38,188 nucleotides of DNA, taken from contig JAHECD010000040.1 in the NCBI GenBank assembly GCA_024641945.1, forward strand, positions 1-38,188, written 5' to 3'. Origin of the DNA: Rubrivivax sp. GTDB lineage: Bacteria > Pseudomonadota > Gammaproteobacteria > Burkholderiales > Burkholderiaceae_C. The position numbers and the translations under genes were made by a program. The notes below the pieces were generated by a model. It saw only the letters and a program-made list of their open reading frames with translations. It ran no database searches and was not told where the DNA came from. Positions 17,547-25,876 of this stretch are shown piece by piece (positions within the stretch are counted from its first letter, which is position 1; every line of letters starts with the position of its first letter).

Positions 17547-17819
17547 TGAAGGGTTGGATGGTGTGGTGAGATTTCTCGATAGATCTGCCCTCCTTCCAAA
17601 GCGCCAGCCTTGAAACTTCATTCCGAAGCCAGAGCCTGCGCTAGACAATCGACAGCCGAAGTAAACGCCTTTCCGCGCAGCTCGTCAAGGCTTCTTACCT
17701 GCGCGCGGGCGGACGTTTTCCACACAGTGTGCGTGCACGACGCGGACGATCCGGTCACGCCTTCGCGCGACGACACCGACTCGGCTTCTTGCCACGATGG
17801 ATGCCGCTGCGCCCTGCCG

Positions 17820-18293
17820 TCAGAGCCCGAGGGCGCTCAATCCCGGGTGGTCGTCGGGCCGCCGCCCGAACGTCCAGCGGAACAGACGGTCGGCCTCGCC
17901 GATCGGCAGGTCGTTGATGCTGGCGAAGCGCCTTGTCATGAATCCGGCGTCGTTGAATTCCCAGTTCTCGTTGCCGTAGCTGCGAAACCAGTGACCCGAG
18001 TCGTCATGCCACTCGTAGGCAAAGCGCACCGCGATGCGGTGGCCACTGAAGGCCCACAGCTCCTTGATCAAACGGTAGTCGAGCTCGCGGTCCCACTTGC
18101 GGCGCAGGAACGCCTTGACCTGCTCGCGGCCGACCGGAAATTCGGCGCGGTTGCGCCAGCGGGTGTCCTCGGCATAGACACGCGCGCAGACCTCGGGGTC
18201 GCGTGTATTCCAGGCGTCCTCGGCGCCACGCACCTTCTTCGCCGCGGACTCGGCAGTGAAGGGCGGCAAGGGCGGGCGTGTCTCGGCATTCAT
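17820..18293 (-). CDS. NTF2-like DUF1348-family protein
   Basis: This 157-aa protein fits DUF1348 of the SnoaL/NTF2-like superfamily. The recognisable run includes [85 protein letters not shown] and [13 protein letters not shown]. Length is typical. NTF2-like folds often bind small molecules or act as isomerases, but DUF1348 has no assigned reaction. The gene lies 37 nt after dctM in the same direction and is probably the last gene of the TRAP operon, which hints at acting on the imported compound. Cytoplasmic: no signal peptide is visible. Confidence 0.8.
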   Translation of the reverse strand: MNAETRPPLPPFTAESAAKKVRGAEDAWNTRDPEVCARVYAEDTRWRNRAEFPVGREQVKAFLRRKWDRELDYRLIKELWAFSGHRIAVRFAYEWHDDSGHWFRSYGNENWEFNDAGFMTRRFASINDLPIGEADRLFRWTFGRRPDDHPGLSALGL

Positions 18294-18330
18294 CGGCGGT
18301 CTCGAAGTCGGGTTCTGGGTGGCACCGTGT

Positions 18331-19656
18331 TTACCAGCCGATCGCCTTCGGCAGCCACGTGGCGATCGCAGGGTAGGCGAATACCAGCACGATTCCCAGC
18401 ACCTGGAGGCCGACGAACGGCAGCACGCCGGTATAGATGTGCCGCGTGGTCACTCCCGGCGGCGTGACACCACGCAGGAAGAACAAGGCCCAGCCGAAGG
18501 GTGGCGTCAGGAAGCTGGTCTGCAGGTTGACGGTGATCAGCATCGCAAGCCAGACGGGGTCGACGCCGGCCTTGGCGAAGATCGGCAGGAACAGCGGCAC
18601 CGCGATATAGCTGATCTCGATCCACTCCAGGAAAAAACCCAGAACAAAGATCAGCGCCATCAGGAACCAGATGCCGGCGCTGGTGCCACCGGGCAGGAAG
18701 GCGAACAGGTCTTCGATCAGGCTCTCGCCGTGCAAGCCGCGGAAGGCCAGACTGAAGACCTGCGAGCAGATCAGGATGAACAGCACCATCGCCGAAATGC
18801 GCGTGGTGCTGCGCATCACGTCGCGCAGCACGTCGAGCGTCAGGCGCCGCGCCAGCGCCACTACACCGATCGCCCCCAGCGCGCCCATCGACGCGGCCTC
18901 GGTCGGCGCGGCGATGCCGGCGATGATCGACCCCAGCACCGCGCACACCAGCGCCAGCGGCGGCACCGCCACCCGGACGACGCGCCACCAGAGCTCGCCG
19001 CGGCTGACGCTGTCGCGCTCGGCCTTCGGCACCGGCGGCATCGACTCGGGACGCAGGATGCCGTTCAGCACGATCCAGGCGCAGTACAGCGCCGCGAGCA
19101 TCAGACCGGGCATCACCGCGGCCGCGAACAACGTGCCCACCGACAACTGCATGATGTCGGACAGCAGGATCAGCACCAGGCTGGGCGGGATGATCTGCCC
19201 CAGCGTGCCCGAGGCGCAGATCGCGCCGCAGCTGATCGCCGGGTCGTAGCCGCGGCGCAGCAGCGTGGGCAGCGTGAGCAGACCCAGCGTGATGACGGTC
19301 GCGCCGACGATGCCCGTCGTGGCGCCCATCAACACGCCGACGCCGATGATGCCCAGCGCCATGCCACCACGCAGCCCGCCGGCCAGATGGCCGATGACGT
19401 CGAGCAGGTCTTCGGCCAGACGCGATTTCTCGAGCATCACGCCCATGAAGACGAACAACGGAATCGCCAGCCACTGGTAATTGGCGACGACGCCGTAGAT
19501 GCGCGCTGGCAAGAGGTGGAACAGCGTCTCGCCGAAGCCCATGAAGCCGAAGACGAAGCCGGCCGTCGCCAGCGTGATGCCCACCGGCACGCCGGCGATC
19601 AACAGCACGAAGAAACCGATCAACAGGCCGATCGCCAGCCACTCCTGCATGCCCAT
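18331..19656 (-). CDS. dctM: TRAP transporter large permease (DctM)
   Basis: This 441-aa, highly hydrophobic protein has the DctM family pattern of about 11-12 membrane helices with [13 protein letters not shown] near residue 60, [22 protein letters not shown] and [22 protein letters not shown] near 135-165, and the C-terminal [14 protein letters not shown] motif. It is the ion-driven translocation subunit of a tripartite periplasmic transporter. Only 3 nt separate it from dctQ. The substrate is set by the binding protein. Confidence 0.95.
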   Translation of the reverse strand: MGMQEWLAIGLLIGFFVLLIAGVPVGITLATAGFVFGFMGFGETLFHLLPARIYGVVANYQWLAIPLFVFMGVMLEKSRLAEDLLDVIGHLAGGLRGGMALGIIGVGVLMGATTGIVGATVITLGLLTLPTLLRRGYDPAISCGAICASGTLGQIIPPSLVLILLSDIMQLSVGTLFAAAVMPGLMLAALYCAWIVLNGILRPESMPPVPKAERDSVSRGELWWRVVRVAVPPLALVCAVLGSIIAGIAAPTEAASMGALGAIGVVALARRLTLDVLRDVMRSTTRISAMVLFILICSQVFSLAFRGLHGESLIEDLFAFLPGGTSAGIWFLMALIFVLGFFLEWIEISYIAVPLFLPIFAKAGVDPVWLAMLITVNLQTSFLTPPFGWALFFLRGVTPPGVTTRHIYTGVLPFVGLQVLGIVLVFAYPAIATWLPKAIGW

Positions 19657-19659
19657 GGG

Positions 19660-20169
19660 TCAGCCCCTGAGGCGACGCAGCGCGGCGACACCCTGCGAGG
19701 CGGCCTGCAGCGCGAAGAGCGCAAAGCCCAGCGGTATCAACGCCTTGAGTGCCCAGCGGTATTTCAAGCCGCCGGGGTCGGCCGAGATCTCGTCGATCGC
19801 GTACGACTGCTGCACATAAGGGATGGAATAGCGGATCACCAGCACACTCATGGCCACCGCCAGCAGCGCTGCCAGCAGGTCGACGGCGGCCTGGCCGCGT
19901 GCCGGGTAGTGCGCATACAGCACGTCCACGCGCACATGCTCACCCTGGTTGAGCGCGTACGTCATCCCCACCAGCGCCAGCGGCGCCAGCAGATGCCATT
20001 CGAGCTCCTGCGACCACACCGAGCCGATGCTGAAGGCGTAGCGCAGCAGCACATTGACGGCCATCAGGGCGGCGATGGCCAGCGTCAGCCACGAGGCCGC
20101 TCGCCCGATGCGCTCGATGGCGCGATCGACCGCCCCGGCGGCACCGCCGCCGGATACTGGGGCATTCAT
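19660..20169 (-). CDS. dctQ: TRAP transporter small permease (DctQ)
   Basis: This 169-aa protein has four predicted membrane helices. It carries the DctQ-type pattern NVLLRYAFSIGSVWSQELEWHLLAPLALVGMTYALNQGEHVRVDVLY, where WSQELEWHL and the GEHVRVD loop are diagnostic. It pairs with DctM in the inner membrane. It starts 7 nt after the dctP stop and ends 3 nt before dctM, so the three genes form one operon. Confidence 0.93.
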   Translation of the reverse strand: MNAPVSGGGAAGAVDRAIERIGRAASWLTLAIAALMAVNVLLRYAFSIGSVWSQELEWHLLAPLALVGMTYALNQGEHVRVDVLYAHYPARGQAAVDLLAALLAVAMSVLVIRYSIPYVQQSYAIDEISADPGGLKYRWALKALIPLGFALFALQAASQGVAALRRLRG

Positions 20170-20176
20170 CGCGGCC

Positions 20177-21268
20177 TCAGACCTTGATGATCTTGTCGAG
20201 ATACGGCCCTTCGCTGTACGCCGACCAGGCCACGAACTTCTTCATGTAGGCCATGTACGAGTCGTGCACCTTCTTGGTCATCGGGTCCTTGGCGGCGCCC
20301 TCGGCGAGCACCTTTTCCGTGACTTCGCGCAACTTGGCCAGCACGTCGTCGGGCAGCGGGCGGGCGATCACACCCTGGTTCTTGATCAGGTCCTCCATCG
20401 CCTCGGCGTTGGTGCGCTGGCACCATGCTTCGCTGATCACGTTGCAGGCCGCGGCGGCGTTCTCGACCACGGCCTGCAGGTCCTTCGGCAGCTTGTCCCA
20501 GGCGGCCTTGTTGATCAGCAACTCGCCCACCGTGGCGCTCTCGTGCCAGCCGGTGGTGTAGTAGTACTTGGCGGCCTTGTGCAGGCCGAGCTTGCGGTCC
20601 TGGAACGGGCCCACGAACTCGGCCGCGTCGATCACGCCGCGCTCGAGTGCCGGGAAGATCTCGCCGCCGGGCAGCAGCTTCACGTCCACGCCGAGTTGGG
20701 CGTACACCTTGCCGGCCAGGCCCGGAATGCGCATCTTCAAGCCCTTCAAGTCGGCAACGGTCTTGATCTCCTTCTTGAACCAGCCCGTCATCTGCACACC
20801 GGTATTGCCGCAGGGCATGGCCACCATGCCGAAGGGCTTGTAGACCTCGTTCCAAAGGTCGATGCCGCCGCCGTCGTACAGCCAACCGTTGATGCCCTGG
20901 AAATTGAGGCCGAAAGGCACGGCGCAGAAGTACTGCGCGGCCGCGGTCTTGCCGGTCCAGAAGTACGAGTTGGCATGGTTCATCTCGACCGTGCCCGCGC
21001 GCACGGCATCGAAACCTTCGAGCGCCGGGATCAGTTCACCCGCGCCGAAGACCTGGATCTTCAGCCGCCCGCCCGACATCGCCTCGATGCGCTTGGCCAG
21101 GTCGGTGGCCGAGCCGGGGCCTTCCATGTAGAACGGCGACCCCTTGCCGTAGGCCGAGGTCATCTTCCAGCTGAAGGTGGTTTGTGCCTGGGCGGCGACC
21201 GCCGGAACGGCCAGTGCGCCGGCGATGCCGGCCTTGATTGCGGAACGGCGAGACGTGCGATCGGTCAT
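20177..21268 (-). CDS. TRAP transporter substrate-binding protein (DctP/TakP-FcbT1 type)
   Basis: This 363-aa protein starts at ATG 21268. The N-terminus MTDRTSRRSAIKAGIAGALAVPAVAAQA is a twin-arginine-like signal peptide. The mature protein matches the subgroup typified by TakP (2-oxoacids) and FcbT1 (chloroaromatic acids): FSWKMTSAYGKGSPFYMEGPG, GRLKIQVFGAGELIPALEGFDAVRAGTVEMNHANSYFWTGK, and the ligand-arginine segment LKMRIPGLAGKVYAQLGVDVKLLPGGEIFPALERGVIDAAEFVGP. It likely binds a monocarboxylate or 2-oxo acid in the periplasm. The frame is open to 21403, but the Tat-type signal fixes the start. A 192-nt gap separates it from cynS upstream. Confidence 0.9.
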   Translation of the reverse strand: MTDRTSRRSAIKAGIAGALAVPAVAAQAQTTFSWKMTSAYGKGSPFYMEGPGSATDLAKRIEAMSGGRLKIQVFGAGELIPALEGFDAVRAGTVEMNHANSYFWTGKTAAAQYFCAVPFGLNFQGINGWLYDGGGIDLWNEVYKPFGMVAMPCGNTGVQMTGWFKKEIKTVADLKGLKMRIPGLAGKVYAQLGVDVKLLPGGEIFPALERGVIDAAEFVGPFQDRKLGLHKAAKYYYTTGWHESATVGELLINKAAWDKLPKDLQAVVENAAAACNVISEAWCQRTNAEAMEDLIKNQGVIARPLPDDVLAKLREVTEKVLAEGAAKDPMTKKVHDSYMAYMKKFVAWSAYSEGPYLDKIIKV

Positions 21269-21460
21269 GGGTACCCCAAACGAAGATGAAGTTGGAAGGA
21301 ATTTCGGAAGTCGAGACAAACCCACCGCGTGGCTAGCGGTTTCCGTGCCAGCGACCCTGACACGCACAAGCGCTTGAGGCCGTCGGCGCGCACGGTCCGT
21401 CAACGCATGGCCAACGCGCCGAAGGGTCGCGGCGCGTGCGGCGGGCGGCTGTGGACCGTG

Positions 21461-21904
21461 TCAGTACGACTTGTAGGGCAGGTACTTGCCGGACATCGTG
21501 ATGTTCACGCGGTCCCCGTTCGGATTCGCCTCGCGCTTGAGGTCCATCCGGAAGTCGATGGCCGACATGATCCCGTCGCCGAATTCCTCGTGGATCAGTT
21601 CCTTGAACGTCGTGCCGTACACGTTGACCAGTTCATAGAACCGGTAGATCACGGGGTCGGTGGGCACGGACGTCGGCAGGCTGCCCTTGTAGGGCACGAC
21701 CATCAGCCACTTCTTCTCTTCCTCGGTCAGCCCGAAGATCTTCGCGATCACGCCGGCCTGCTCGGCGTTGAACTGCATCTGACCCAGGCAGCCGGCGGTG
21801 ACCCACTCCTTGCTCAGGCCGACCTGCTCGGCCACGTCCGACCACTTCAGCCCCTGGCTGACCTTGGTGGCGACGATCTTTTCAGTGACTTCGATGCGGC
21901 TCAT
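21461..21904 (-). CDS. cynS: cyanate hydratase (cyanase)
   Basis: This 147-aa protein is a clear cyanase. The catalytic residues are all present: R88 and E91 in VIYRFYELVNVYGTTFKEL and S114 in HEEFGDGIMSAIDF. The N-terminal helical (HTH-like) domain and the C-terminal GKYLPYKSY match the family; E. coli CynS has 156 residues. It catalyses bicarbonate-dependent breakdown of cyanate to ammonia and CO2. The ATG overlaps the stop of the ATPase gene (ATGA), with GAGGAGA upstream. No carbonic anhydrase (cynT) or cynR is in the window. Confidence 0.97.
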   Translation of the reverse strand: MSRIEVTEKIVATKVSQGLKWSDVAEQVGLSKEWVTAGCLGQMQFNAEQAGVIAKIFGLTEEEKKWLMVVPYKGSLPTSVPTDPVIYRFYELVNVYGTTFKELIHEEFGDGIMSAIDFRMDLKREANPNGDRVNITMSGKYLPYKSY

Positions 21905-22794
21905 ACGATTCTCCTCAAAGGGACAGGTTGAACGGGTGGATGGGGGCCTGCAGCGCCAGGTTCGGGGTCGAGGCCGGGGCTGACCTCCAGGGGCTGTGCC
22001 GGGGCGCGTCCGTGAGACAGGTCCTTCGATCGCGCGACCAGAAAGTCGACCAGGTGGTTGCGGATGCGGTAGTACTGCGGGTCATGGTGCAGGCTGGCGC
22101 GGTTGCGTTCGCGGCTCATCGTGTTCTTGACGATCTCGGCCACACGCGCCTGCGGGCCGTTGCTCATCAGCAGGATGCGGTCGGCGAGCAGGATCGCCTC
22201 GTCGACGTCGTGCGTGATCATGAAGACGGTCTGGTGGGTCTCGGCGCAGATCCGCAGCAACTCGTCCTGGATCGTGCCGCGCGTCAGTGCGTCGAGTGCG
22301 CCGAACGGCTCGTCGAGCAGCAGCATGCGCGGCTGGATCGCGAATGCGCGCGCGATGCCCACCCGCTGCTTCATGCCGCCCGAGAGCTCCGACGGTTTCT
22401 TGTCCATGGCGGCACTCAGGCCGACCATCGCGACGTAGCGCTCGATGTGGTCCCGTTGTTGTGCCGCCGACCAGTGCGGCCACTTGCTGCGCACCGCGAA
22501 CGCGATGTTCCGGCGCACGCTCAGCCACGGCATCAGCGCGTGGCCCTGGAACACCACGCCGCGCTCGAGCCCGGGGCCCGCGACCTCGCGGTTGTCCATG
22601 AAGACATGGCCGGTGCTGGCGCTCTCCAGCCCTGCCAGCACGTTCAGGATGGTGGTCTTGCCGCAGCCGCTGTGGCCGATGATGCAGACGAACTCGCCGG
22701 AGGCGATGTTGAAGTTGACGCTGTCGAACACCGGCGCGTCGCCGCCCGGGTAGGTCTTGCTCAGGCCTTCGACCTTGAGGAAGTCAGTCGACAT
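21901..22794 (-). CDS. ABC transporter ATP-binding protein (nitrate/cyanate type)
   Basis: This 297-aa protein has an NrtD/CynD/SsuB-type ATPase: Walker A GHSGCGKT (40-47), ABC signature LSGGMKQR (137-144), Walker B MLLLDEP (157-163) and the switch histidine in MITHD. The tail after about residue 235 is longer than usual and proline-rich. It overlaps the permease gene by 11 nt and cynS by 4 nt, so the operon is tightly coupled. With the permease and binding protein it forms an anion importer; cynS at its end makes cyanate the likely substrate, but nitrate or related anions are not excluded. Confidence 0.92.
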   Translation of the reverse strand: MSTDFLKVEGLSKTYPGGDAPVFDSVNFNIASGEFVCIIGHSGCGKTTILNVLAGLESASTGHVFMDNREVAGPGLERGVVFQGHALMPWLSVRRNIAFAVRSKWPHWSAAQQRDHIERYVAMVGLSAAMDKKPSELSGGMKQRVGIARAFAIQPRMLLLDEPFGALDALTRGTIQDELLRICAETHQTVFMITHDVDEAILLADRILLMSNGPQARVAEIVKNTMSRERNRASLHHDPQYYRIRNHLVDFLVARSKDLSHGRAPAQPLEVSPGLDPEPGAAGPHPPVQPVPLRRIV

Positions 22795-23656
22795 AGGTCA
22801 CCGCCTTCTGCAGCCGCGAGAACATCAGGTCGAGCAACATCCCGACCACGCCGATGACCAGGATCGCGAAGATCACGTTGGGCAGGCTGAGGTTGTTCCA
22901 CTCGTTCCAGACGAAGTAGCCGATGCCCGTGCCGCCGACGAGCATCTCGGCGGCGACGATGACCAGCCAGGCGATGCTCATGCTGATGCGCATGCCCGTC
23001 AGGATGGTGGGCGCCGCAGCCGGCAGGATCACCTCGAAGGCCTTGCGCAGCGGGCTGACCTCGAGCGTGCGTGCCACGTTCAGCCACTCGCGCCGCACGC
23101 CGTCGACACCGAACGCGGTGTTGATCAGCATCGGCCACACCGAGCAGATGAAGATCACGAAGATGCCGCTGATATTGCTGTCCTTGATCGTGTACAGCGC
23201 CAGCGGCATCCAGGCCAGCGGCGAGATCGGCTTCAGTACCTGGATGAACGGATCGAGCGCGCGGTAGACCAGCGGACTCATGCCGATGACGAAGCCCAGT
23301 GGAATCGCCACCACGGCCGCCAGCAGGTAACCCAGCGCGACACGTCCGAGCGAATAGCCGAGTTGCAGGCCGATGCCCTTGTCGTTGGGGCCGTTGTCGT
23401 AGAACGGGGCGGCCAGATTCTTCGCCGTCACCGCGGCCATCTGTGCCAGCGTCGGGAAGCCCGATTTGGCGGTCTGCGCCGAGGCGCCGGGATCCTTGCC
23501 CAGCAGCTTGGCGTACTCGATCTGTTCAGGCGTCAACGCAGGACCGGCCGTCGCCGCAGGCCCCGGCGACACAGTGGCGACATGCCACACCGCCAGCACC
23601 AGCGCCAGCAGCACCAGCGACAGCAGTCCGGAGCGAAAGCCCAGCGTTCGGTTCAC
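22784..23656 (-). CDS. ABC transporter permease (nitrate/cyanate type)
   Basis: This 290-aa permease starts at GTG 23656 with GGGAGG seven nt upstream. It has an N-terminal helix (GLLSLVLLALVLAVWHVATV), a periplasmic insert with DKGIGLQLGYSLGRVALGYLL and about five more helices. The EAA-type loop is EWLNVARTLEVSPLRKAFEVILPAAAPTILTGMRI. This is the NrtB/SsuC-like fold. The open frame upstream of the GTG is only a shadow of the binding-protein gene. It lies 14 nt after the binding-protein stop and overlaps the ATPase gene by 11 nt. Confidence 0.9.
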   Translation of the reverse strand: MNRTLGFRSGLLSLVLLALVLAVWHVATVSPGPAATAGPALTPEQIEYAKLLGKDPGASAQTAKSGFPTLAQMAAVTAKNLAAPFYDNGPNDKGIGLQLGYSLGRVALGYLLAAVVAIPLGFVIGMSPLVYRALDPFIQVLKPISPLAWMPLALYTIKDSNISGIFVIFICSVWPMLINTAFGVDGVRREWLNVARTLEVSPLRKAFEVILPAAAPTILTGMRISMSIAWLVIVAAEMLVGGTGIGYFVWNEWNNLSLPNVIFAILVIGVVGMLLDLMFSRLQKAVTYVD

Positions 23657-23670
23657 GGCCGGCCCTCCCT

Positions 23671-25044
23671 TCAGGCGTGCCCGACCGCGAAGCTCTTCGA
23701 GTAGGCCTTGGCCTTCTCGGGATCGAAGACCTTGCCCATGATCGTGAACTTCGGATATGCGCCCTCGGGCGGGGTCATGCCGAGTTGCGCCATCGTCTTC
23801 TTGGCGTCGGTCAGCAGGAACACCTTCTCGGCGATCTGCTTGTAGTTGACGTCGCCCTTCACGTAGCCCCAGCGCTGCATCTGCGTCAACATCCACACCG
23901 CCATGCTCTGCCACGGGATGGGGTCGAAGTCGGCCCGGTCGGGCACGTTCTTCACGCTGCCCAGACCGTCGGCAAACTTGCCGGTGAGCACCTGCGCGAC
24001 CACGGTCTCGGGCTGGTTGAGGTAAGCCGCCGGCGAGATCACCTTGGCGATCAGCTCGCGGTTCTCGGCCTTGCGTGCCATCGCTGCGGCCGTCAGCACC
24101 GCGCGGTACAGCGCGGCGAAAGTGTTGGGGTGCTGCTGGATGAACTCGGTGCTGGTGCCGAAGGCGCAGCAGGGGTGGCCGTTCCACAGGTCCTTGGTGA
24201 GGATGTGGAGGAAGCCCACCTCCTCGTAGACCGCCCGCTGGTTGAACGGGTCGGGGCCCAGGTAGCCGTCGATGTTGCCGGCGCGCAGGTTGGCCACCAT
24301 TTCGGGCGGCGGCACGACGCGGATCTGGATGTCCCGGTCAGGGTCCAGGCCCGACTCGGCCACGTAGTAGCGCAACAGGAAGTTGTGCATCGAGAACTCG
24401 AAGGGCACAGCGAACTTGAAGCCTTTCCAGTCCTTCGGATTGCGCCGGTCCTTGTGCTTCATCGCCAGCGTGATGGCCTGCCCGTTGGTGTTCTGGATCG
24501 TCGCCACGTTCATCGGCACCGCGTTGCTGCCGGCGCCCAGGCTGATGGCCAGCGGCATCGGGCTCAGAAAGTGCGTCGCGTCGTATTCCTTGTTCAGCAT
24601 CTTGTCGCGGATCAGCGCCCAACCTGCGGTCTTGACCACCTGCACGTCGAGACCCTGCTTCTCGTAGAAGCCCAACGGGTGCGCCATGATCAGCGGCGTT
24701 GCGCAGGTGATCGGGATGAAGCCGATCTTCAGCGCCTTTTTCTCGAGGGCGCCCTTGTCCTGGGCCATGGCCTGCAGGCTGGCCAGCGGCAGCACGCTGC
24801 CGATCGCGGCCATCGCGGTGTTGCGGCCGACGGCGCGCAGGAAGCGACGCCGCACCGCGTCCTGTGGGAACAGCGCCTTCATCAGCGCGGCCTCGATGAA
24901 GTTGTCGGAATACGCCTGGAACTCGGCGCTCTCGCTGCGTGTGCGCAGTTCGGCGGCGGCATGATCGGCCGGGCTGGCATGGGCGCCGCAGGTGCAGCGC
25001 ATGGTCAGCGGGCGGTCGGCGTCGTAGGGGTCGAACGGGGTCAT
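23671..25044 (-). CDS. NrtA/CynA-family ABC substrate-binding protein with Cys/His N-terminal extension
   Basis: This 457-aa protein starts at ATG 25044 with GGAAGGA upstream. Residues 15-28 read MRCTCGAHASPADH, a Cys/His cluster. About 60 residues in, RRRFLRAVG starts a Tat-type signal ending LQAMA. The solute-binding domain follows (KIGFIPITCATPLIMAHPLGFYEKQGLDVQVVKTAGWALIRDKMLNKEYDATHFLSPMPLAIS), matching CmpA/NrtA. The extension before the twin-arginine segment is unusual for a signal peptide, though I recall similar forms in related proteins. It is the first gene of the operon ending in cynS, and should deliver cyanate or a similar anion to the permease. Confidence 0.85.
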   Translation of the reverse strand: MTPFDPYDADRPLTMRCTCGAHASPADHAAAELRTRSESAEFQAYSDNFIEAALMKALFPQDAVRRRFLRAVGRNTAMAAIGSVLPLASLQAMAQDKGALEKKALKIGFIPITCATPLIMAHPLGFYEKQGLDVQVVKTAGWALIRDKMLNKEYDATHFLSPMPLAISLGAGSNAVPMNVATIQNTNGQAITLAMKHKDRRNPKDWKGFKFAVPFEFSMHNFLLRYYVAESGLDPDRDIQIRVVPPPEMVANLRAGNIDGYLGPDPFNQRAVYEEVGFLHILTKDLWNGHPCCAFGTSTEFIQQHPNTFAALYRAVLTAAAMARKAENRELIAKVISPAAYLNQPETVVAQVLTGKFADGLGSVKNVPDRADFDPIPWQSMAVWMLTQMQRWGYVKGDVNYKQIAEKVFLLTDAKKTMAQLGMTPPEGAYPKFTIMGKVFDPEKAKAYSKSFAVGHA

Positions 25045-25121
25045 GGCGGTCCTTCCTGCATCGATGGATGACATGCTAGGAAAGGCCGGCGATCCGCAGT
25101 ATCGAGATGGGCGTGAAGTTG

Positions 25122-25141
25122 CTGTAGTGCTGGCCCTACAG
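25122..25141. promoter_or_regulatory. inverted repeat upstream of the anion transporter operon
   Basis: CTGTAG (25122-25127) and CTACAG (25136-25141) are a perfect 6-bp inverted repeat with an 8-nt spacer, 78-97 nt upstream of the binding-protein ATG in the 174-nt gap after the response regulator gene. Placement fits an activator site for the NarL/LuxR-type response regulator encoded next door; the assignment is inference. Confidence 0.55.
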
Positions 25142-25218
25142 GCGCCGTCGAACCCGTGCATCGGCTGCGCCGGCGCGCCGTGCCCGCGCGTGAAACGACG
25201 GGCCGCTCCGGGCCGGGG

Positions 25219-25866
25219 TCACACGATCTCCTGCCGCACCGCGTAGAGCGCCAGCTCGACATCGTTGCGTACGCCCGTCTTGTCGAGAATGCGCGCGCGG
25301 TACGTGCTCACGGTGTTGGCGGCGAGCACCAGGTGCTCGGCGATCTCGCCGACGCTGTGCCCGGCGGCCAGCAGGCGAAAGACCTGGTACTCGCGGTGCG
25401 ACAGCCGCTCGTGCAGGGGCTTGTCACCCGCAGCGTCGTCGGCCCCGGGGCCGCCCAGCGCACCTGCCAGCAGTTCCGCCACGCCGGGGGTGATGAACAG
25501 CTTGCCGCCGGCAGCGCGGCGAATCGCCTCGGTCAGCTGTTCGGCGTCGGCGCTCTTGTTCAGGTACCCGGCGGCGCCGAGCTTGAGGCTGCGCACGGCG
25601 TACTGCCGGTCCGGATAGGTCGACAGCATCAGCACCGGCAGGCGCGGGAACTCGGACTTGAGCTGGCGCAGGATGTCCAGGCCGTCGCGCTGGGGCATGG
25701 CGATGTCCAGCAGCACGACGTCGATGGCCCCGGCGCGTGCCTGTGCCAGTGCGTCGGGGCCATTGGCAGCCTCGCCGGCCAGCGCGATGTCGGCGGCGTC
25801 GGCCAGGATCAGCTTGATGCCTTGGCGCACGATCTGGTGGTCGTCGCAGATCAACACGCGGATCAT
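25219..25866 (-). CDS. LuxR/NarL-family response regulator
   Basis: This 215-aa protein has an N-terminal receiver with acidic D8-D9, phosphoacceptor D54 (VVLLDIAMP) and the conserved lysine K104 (YLNKSA). A C-terminal LuxR-type HTH follows (LSHREYQVFRLLAAGHSVGEIAEHLVLAANTVSTYRARIL). It lies 10 nt after the histidine kinase gene and forms a two-component pair with it. The nearest downstream target is the anion transporter-cyanase operon, whose promoter region holds an inverted repeat. Confidence 0.93.
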   Translation of the reverse strand: MIRVLICDDHQIVRQGIKLILADAADIALAGEAANGPDALAQARAGAIDVVLLDIAMPQRDGLDILRQLKSEFPRLPVLMLSTYPDRQYAVRSLKLGAAGYLNKSADAEQLTEAIRRAAGGKLFITPGVAELLAGALGGPGADDAAGDKPLHERLSHREYQVFRLLAAGHSVGEIAEHLVLAANTVSTYRARILDKTGVRNDVELALYAVRQEIV

Positions 25867-25876
25867 GTCCGGCCTT

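Larger units (their letters stand above)
17333..17819. other. 487-bp gene-free region with hairpins (3' region of the TRAP/DUF1348 transcript)
   Basis: No convincing coding frame was found on either strand. Reading leftward from the DUF1348 stop, the region first has about 270 nt without recognised features, then two perfect hairpins (17529-17546 and 17507-17524) and the terminator at 17454-17480. The remaining 120 nt should hold the promoter of the gene starting at 17332. The long interval before termination could carry a small RNA. Confidence 0.5.

Noticed and set aside
18256..20187. 643-codon rightward open frame opposite dctM and dctQ
   Set aside because: Low-complexity Gln/Arg/His-rich product typical of high-GC antisense frames; the reverse strand encodes clear TRAP permeases.
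21415..21436. GC hairpin (CGCGCCG/CGGCGCG) between cynS and dctP as a terminator
   Set aside because: Seven-bp stem without a T-run in very GC-rich DNA; such pairs are expected by chance.
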